A stretch of DNA of 64,000 bases from NCBI GenBank assembly GCA_023630585.1, contig CM042564.1:17934742-17998741 (forward strand), in the 5' to 3' direction. The position numbers and the translations under genes were made by a program. The DNA is from Cranoglanis bouderius. Taxonomy: Eukaryota; Chordata; Actinopteri; Siluriformes; Cranoglanididae. Numbering within the stretch: the stretch's first letter is position 1; each line of letters begins with the position of its first letter. Positions 50,801 to 58,100 of this stretch are shown in pieces. The notes beneath the pieces were generated by a model, which had not been told where the DNA came from, did not search any database, and was given only the letters and a program-made list of their open reading frames with translations.

Positions 50801-53800
50801 GTTCCTGAACAGTCCTTGCTCAATTCCAGCATTCCACTAGCTTCTCCAGCCCCGTCCCCTGCCAAGCCCATGGCTGGAACAACTGATCCAGAGGAAGCCG
50901 CCCGCATCCTGGCTGAGAAGAGACGACAGGCCAGAGAACAGAGGGAGAGGGACGAGCAGGAACGGAGGGAGCAGGAAGAGAGAGAGAGGTCAGCTTCACA
51001 GCTTAAGTCGTTAAGTTGCTCAAGTTGCTTCGGAAGTTTGGCACTTCCTGCAGTAGCATTTCCAGCACAACTGAGAGGCCTGCATGTCACACACATGCTC
51101 TGCGATGCAGCTGAATAAGTTGTCCCCCATCTCTATGTGTACAATGTAATTGCATTTGGGGAGGAGTTGTCGACATTATAAGCAAGCTGCTCAGTCCTGC
51201 GTGACGGTGTTTATAAGCTGGGAAGACCTTTGGCAGGAATGACAGTGCCAGTCAGGCCTGGTGCTAGCCCACTGATGACTGCCCAGTTATTTTAGACCCA
51301 TCAGCTGAGTGGCATATTGTGTGCCTCTAGTTATTCCTCTTTATTATGCCCTCTGTGCATGTGTGATTCCACCTTGAGTTTTTCATTATTGGATGTTCAA
51401 AAGAGATTTTCATCTCGCTTATGATCTGAGTATGGCAATACTGATGATCAGGTGCATGTGTAGGGAGGAGCAGATGGTGCGGGAGGCAGAGGAGAGGAGG
51501 CGCAAGGAGGAGGAGGCACGGCTCATGGCGGAGCAGCAGAGGCTGAGAGAGGAAGCTGAGCGTCTGCAGCAGGAAAAGGAGGCCCAGGAAAAAGCCAGAG
51601 CTGAACAAGAAGAGAACGAGCGCCTCCAGAGACAGGTTAGAATCATCTCTGTGAGTCATGGAGCTGAAGCCTCCAGGTTCTGGACCTGCTTCTGTTAAAA
51701 ACATAAATAAATAAATAAAGTCACTGATCATGATACTCCAGTGTCCCGGAGCCTGAATGGTTCAATGTTTTTAAAACAGTGGTCACCAACCCTGTTCCAT
51801 GAGATCTACCTTCCTGAATAATCATGCCCACCTGACCATCTAATTGTTGCCTTAAGAAGTTCTTGATCAACTAAAACAGGCGTGTTCGATTTTGTTTGGA
51901 GATAAAACCTGCAGAAAGGTAGATCTCAAGGAAAGAGGTTTGGTGACCACTGGTTTAAAGTACCATGTCATATTAAACTATTAAAATAATCTATATAGAA
52001 TAATGAATTGTTTGTTCAGCTGTTGCTGAGATCGTGGCTCTGTGTTGTGCAGATACAAAATGAATGAAAATGAATTGGTTTTTATTGCTTTGTCACTCGA
52101 TAGTGGCCATCAAGGGTTAATCATATCCAGGATATTTATTTGGAGACAGTACATTATTTCATTAATCTCTCTCTCTCATCATTCATTCATTTATTCATTC
52201 ATTCATTCATAGTTACACACTCTGTCTTTCTTTCTCTCTCACACCAACACACTGAATAATAGAATAATACTAGAGTAATAGAGAACAGCTCAGTGAAAAC
52301 ACTGATACTTCACATGATCTTCAGGTTTGCCCTGTTGTACTATCTAAGATACAGTGGGGGAAAAAGTATTTGATCCCCTGCTGATTTTGTACGTTTGCCC
52401 ACTGACAAAGAAATGATCAGTCTATAATTTTAATGGTAGGTGTATTTTAACAGTGAGAGACAGAATAACAACAAAAAAATCCAGAAAAACACATTTCAAA
52501 AAAGTTATAAATTGATTTGCATTTTAATGAGTGAAATAAGTATTTGACCCCTTCGACTTAGTACTTGGTGGCAAAACCCTTGTTGGCAATCACAGAGGTC
52601 AGACGTTTCTTGTAGTTGGCCACCAGGTTTGCACACATCTCAGGAGGGATTTTGTCCCACTCCTCTTTTGCAGAAGGAGGTTCTCACCCAAGATTTGACG
52701 GTACATGGCCCCGTCCATCGTCCCTTTGATGCGGTGCAGTTGTCCTGTCCCCTTAGCAGAAAAACACCCCAAAGCATAATGTTCCCACCTCCATGTTTGA
52801 CAGTGGGGATGGTGTTCTTGGGGTCATAGGCAGCATTCCTCCTCCTCCAAACACGGCGAGTTGAGTTGATGCCAAAGAGATCCACACCTGTCCACACCTG
52901 ACCACAACACTTTCACCCAGTTCTCCTCTGAATCATTCAGGCAAACTTCAGATGGGCCTGTACATGTGCTTTCTTGAGCAGGGGGACCTTGCGAGCGCTG
53001 CAGGATTTCAGTCCTTCATGTCGTAGTGTGTTACCAATTGTTTTCTTGGTGACTATGGTCCCAGCTGCCTTGAGATCATTAACAAGATCCTCCCGTGTAG
53101 TTCTGGGCTGATTCCTCACCGTTCTCATGATCATTGAAACTCCACGAGGTGAGATCTTGCATGGAGCCCCAGACCGAGGGAGACTGACAGTTTCTTCCAT
53201 TTACGAATAATCGCACCAACTGTTGTCACCTTCTCACCAAGCTGCTTGGCGATGGTCTTGTAGCCCATTCCAGCCTTGTGTAGGTCTACAATCTTGTCCC
53301 TGACATCCTTGGACAGCTCTTTGGTCTTGGCCATGGTGGAGAGTTTGGAATCTGATTGATTGATTGCTTCTGTGGACAGGTGTCTTTTATACAGGTAACA
53401 AGCTGAGATTAGGAGCACTCCCTTTAAGAGAATGCTCCTAATCTCAGCTCATTACCTGTGTAAAAGACACCTGGGAGCCAGAAATCTTGCTGATTGATAG
53501 GGGATCAAATACTTATTTCCCTCATTAAAATGCAAATCAATTTATAACTTTTTTGAAATGCGTTTTTCTGGATTTTTTTGTTGTTATTCTGTCTCTCACT
53601 GTTAAAATACACCTACCATTAAAATCATAGACTGATCATTTCTTTGTCAGTGGGCAAACGTACAAAATCAGCAGGGGATCAAATACTTTTTTCCCCCCAC
53701 TGTAAGTTTTATTAGCAGGAGGACCACACACACAGGAAAACCCTGAGTGAGGAATTCCTCTGGCCTTTATTCTCTGAGTGCAGCTGTGTCGGATTGTCTC

Positions 53801-55086
53801 GGATGTGCCAGTATTTTTTTGACACTGGCACCATCTTGTGTCCAATGCAGTAACATTTTAAAAAAATTTAAAAAAAAACACAAGAAAGGAAATCAGTGTT
53901 AACTACACAAGACACTTTACATTACATGCAGACATGTACAGAAGCGAGAACTCCCAAAGTAATCGATATGTTTTGGGGTGAGTCAGCAGTAGCACAACAT
54001 CTGTTCCATCAGTCACAGCTGTGTGTTTTGCAGAAAGAGGAGGCCGAAGCCAAGGCCCGAGAGGAGGTGGAGAGGCAGCGTCTGGAGAGAGAGAAACACT
54101 TCCAGAAGGAGGAGCAAGAGAGGCTGCAGAGGAAGAAGGTAGGATGAAGGCCACTCATTTCAAAGAGTGTTTTGACCATAAACGAATGTTTAAATATGTG
54201 ATTTAGCCTCATGACACATTCATCCACTAGTGACTGGTCACATACTGTAGCACTTGCGTGCCTTTGTAAAAATAGCTTTGCATAATTACTGGGTACGTGC
54301 AGGACTTTGGGACCAGCGTGCCCTCGCCACACACACACATACTCGGAGTGTTTACCAGAGACAGACTCCCTCTCTACACTGGCTCCAATGCTGTTAACCC
54401 TCTTTGGAAATGCACATCTTAGTAGAGTTCCTTTAATCAGATCCACTCTCTTTTTTCTTTTTTTTTTTTTTTTGTAGCAGCTTACCCTTCAGTGAGATTA
54501 TATAAAGTGTCTGCACATTGCCCTTCACTAGCCTTGGCATAGTGATTTGGAATAGAAGTCAAATATTATTGTTACTTTTGTAATAAATTATATTAATATT
54601 CTATTGTTTTCTATATATTAATTTAGTAACGTTCTTGTTATAAATCCATGTAAATTTGAAACTGACAGTTTTTTTAATGATTTTGGTTGGATGGGGTGTT
54701 TTATTTATTTATTTTTTTTCTTTTTCTTTTTCCCCCACCAGCGCCTGGAGGAAATCATGAAAAGGACCCGCAAAACAGACACCCCAGAAAAGGTAGACTT
54801 CTGATACAAATCTGCTCCTCTGCATGATGTGGCCATGGAGTCAAAAAGTTACAATGTAATTAACTTTCTACTTCCTTTTCCCCCCTCGCACAGAAGGACA
54901 TAAAATCTTCTCCTCCTCCACAAGTTAATGGTGGAAATTTGAAACCTGAATCAGAAAGCAATAAAGGTAAAAGAGTGAAATGTTTGCTTAACAAAAATGC
55001 CGTTATTGCTCATTGAAAAAAGAAGTTAGAAACCTTTTCCTCCAATACAATTGAAAAGTGCCTTTTTTTCATCGTCTAATGTGTTT

Positions 55087-55118
<32 letters not shown>

Positions 55119-58100
55119 TTTCCCCCCTCTCATAGACCAGACTGTTCTTTGGCAGTCTGGTCTATGAGAGCAGTTTTATTTATTTTTTTTATTTGTTACA
55201 CAACATGAAATTACTGTGAACAAGAGTTGCTATTGTGAGGGAACTGACCACAAACCTCCATTAAACACATCCTCTGTGGCCACGGAGGCTGTATGCGGAG
55301 TGTATCTGCAGTAGTGGATTTCTGCTCAGTTATTGGTTGTGTAGTCATTATGATTATGTACACATCTCAAATTTTAGAGAAGCACACCAGATTTTAGCAA
55401 AGAAATCAATTAGCAGACAACCAGCACCACATGTTTATGTTCTTGTTTAAGCCAATACGTTTCTAAATTTTCCAATGGTGTGTAATGGTCTTATTGGTGT
55501 GATTGGTGTATCGCATCCTATATTACCTCATTATATGGAGGTAAAAATAATTTCAAATAGTTGCTTCTAAACTTTTGGTAGTGTACTCCAGTTGTTTTCA
55601 AACCAGTCCTCAGGGCCTCCAGATGGTCCACATTTTTGCTTGGTCCCTCTGTTGTGTAAGTTGGGGTAGAGCAAAAATCTGGACTATCTTGGGGTTCTAA
55701 ATACTGGTTTCATAACCACTGGTGCACACACAGCATATGCACACAATTGTGCTTCTGTCATGCTCACTTGAGGGATTTGTCTAACTTGTTTTGCCAGTCT
55801 AAAGCAGAGATTGCAGCACTCATTATGTAAAGTGGTGCCAGGGCAGGAGTGGAGACTGGCTTTCCAGCAGGGTGGAAGCCATTACCTGGTACAGATGTGA
55901 TGCCTGTGGCGGCATTTCGTAAAAGTGTCGCATATACCAGAGTGAAGTCATATCCTAACCAACTTTAGCCTTTGGTCAAAATGTGAGCAGAAAAATCTAA
56001 TCCAGATGCTGGTATGGCTACAGGTTTTGTCATCTGCCAGTTTATTAAAACGTGTATTTATTTTTTGTGTCCTCGTAAACGCAACTACTATGTCCATTGC
56101 TTGAATCATTAAAAGTTGTATGTGGGTTTGTGGTGCTGTAACACAGTATTTTGACTGGACATATACACTATGTGTGGTCATGTTTCATTGTTTAAGCAGT
56201 CTTCTTATTGGAAGGCTACTATGTGTGGCTGTCTGAACATGTTGTTATTATTACTGGTTATGGCTGCCAGGTAAAAGCCAGTGCAAAAGATTTTATTTTG
56301 TTAATCAATACACTTCTTCCCTTTGGAAAATAAGCTGCCATTTGTCAGTGTAGGACATCTATGTAGTTGCCTAGACATGAGCCTTTAGCCTTTCAGCACT
56401 GTCCTTATCATGGGTTTAGGGTCGCCTAGTTGTTAACGTGTTCAGAATCTGAACCTACATCATCTTTACTGCTCATCAGGCACTTGTTACTTTCAGTTTG
56501 TCTCAATGCTTGTGCAAGCGCTGCCTATGAGTGATGCCATGAGCCAGAGCAGTCTTCACCAGTCAAGCAACAGTATCTCTGTCTTAGCCTGCGTCCATGT
56601 GTTTGGAGTAGATGGAATGAATGGTTGCAATTAATTACGGTTGTATACTAATATCTGTCTTCAGCCTGAAACTACAGCAAACGCAGAATATCATAAAAGA
56701 AACCAGACGGTGGAAATGCTTAACAAACTGGCACAGTATCGCAGTTCATTTTGGGAAGTGTAATTGTATGGTATTTTCTCTCACAGCATCTGATGACTAC
56801 CTTCCGAGCACAGAGCTGAAACAAGATAGCCAGTCACAAAGTGGAAGGAAAGAGAGGTGAATAACAATACACATTTCTGTTGAAACTTTTATGTGAGTAA
56901 TACAAGAAGAGATTGCAGTGAAGCTATTTCCACATGATGATTGACAAAGTAAACCACTGCACAGATATGGAGTATTGCTTATTAATTAAATCCTTATGGG
57001 TTATACTTCTTCTAATTCTCTGGAACAGAGGATCCCTACTGAGTTACAAATGACACTTGTGCTGGTTCTAATGCACAATGCCAGTAATTTTTGTTTTTTA
57101 ACTGCCTATTTTTTTTTTTTTTTTTAGATTTAGATCTTATTTTAAATACTCTAAAATTTGAAAATCTAACCGAAGAATATGTATACAGTGCTCTGAAAAA
57201 GTATTTGTCCCATCCCGATTTCTACTGTTTTTGTGTATATCTCATACTCATCTCATCAAATTGTTTCAGAAATTAAAGCAAAATCTAAGATAAAACAAAC
57301 AATTATTTATTTATTTATTTTTTACTTTTTTCACAGCACTGTAACTGAATTGAATAGTCTAAAAAAGTCCAAGATATTTACACCACTTTTTTTGTTTGGT
57401 CTGGGGCAGTAATCGTTATGTAAGCCCTGAAGATTATTTTCCAATAACAGCAGGTCCTGAAGTGTTGCATTACATTTTCTAATAATTAAAGTATTAAGTA
57501 AACTATTTCTAATTATGTTTAATTATATTTAAGGTTGTGGAACGTGCGGAACACAAGTTACTTCCTGTTATGACTAATGTTGTAGCAGTTGTTCCTTCAT
57601 CAGCCTCTCTTTAAAAAAAAAAAAAATTATTCTCTCTTGAAGTTAATACAATACAAAAAAATGCAACATGTTATGTTACAGAGAAACCAGCCAGGAAGTG
57701 CAAACTCCTCTGTCCTGAAGACTGTCTTGTGGCAGCAAACATACTGATTGTTATGAAGTGGGGACACTGGAGAGTCCTTACAGAAATGTTAAACAAATGT
57801 CTTCTTTCAGAAACTTAACCAAATCAATGATTAAAAAGGCTTTATTTAAGATGTTGGGCTACTGATCAGAGGGTCTTGAGTTCAAATCCCAGCACCGCCA
57901 AGCTGCCACTGTTGGGCCCTTGAGCAAGGCCCTTAACCCTCAATTGCTCAGATGTATAAATGAAATAAATGTAAGTCGCTCAGGATAAGGGCGTCTGCCA
58001 AATGCCAGAAATGTAAATGTATGTGGAGCGTCCACCCTATGAATGATCTGTTACTATAGAGACGATAATGTATTAGAACGAGTGCATTAACCTAAACCTG

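Larger units (their letters stand above)
52352..53702 (-). mobile_element. Degenerate Tc1-family element with long terminal repeats
   Basis: TA at 52350-52351 and 53703-53704. Inverted ends CAGTGGGGGAAAAAGTATTT and its complement are alike over roughly 200 bases. The minus strand encodes KELSKDVRDKIVDLHKAGMG (N-terminal helix-turn-helix), then frameshifted pieces TTREDLVNDLKAAGTIVTKK and GGGNIMLWGVF. The region with the second Asp and the Glu is missing, so it is inactive. Inserted in intron 12. Confidence 0.9.

Noticed and set aside
50701..51646. Minus-strand Leu/Ser/Cys-rich frames
   Set aside because: Antisense of the Glu/Arg-rich exons 11 and 12.
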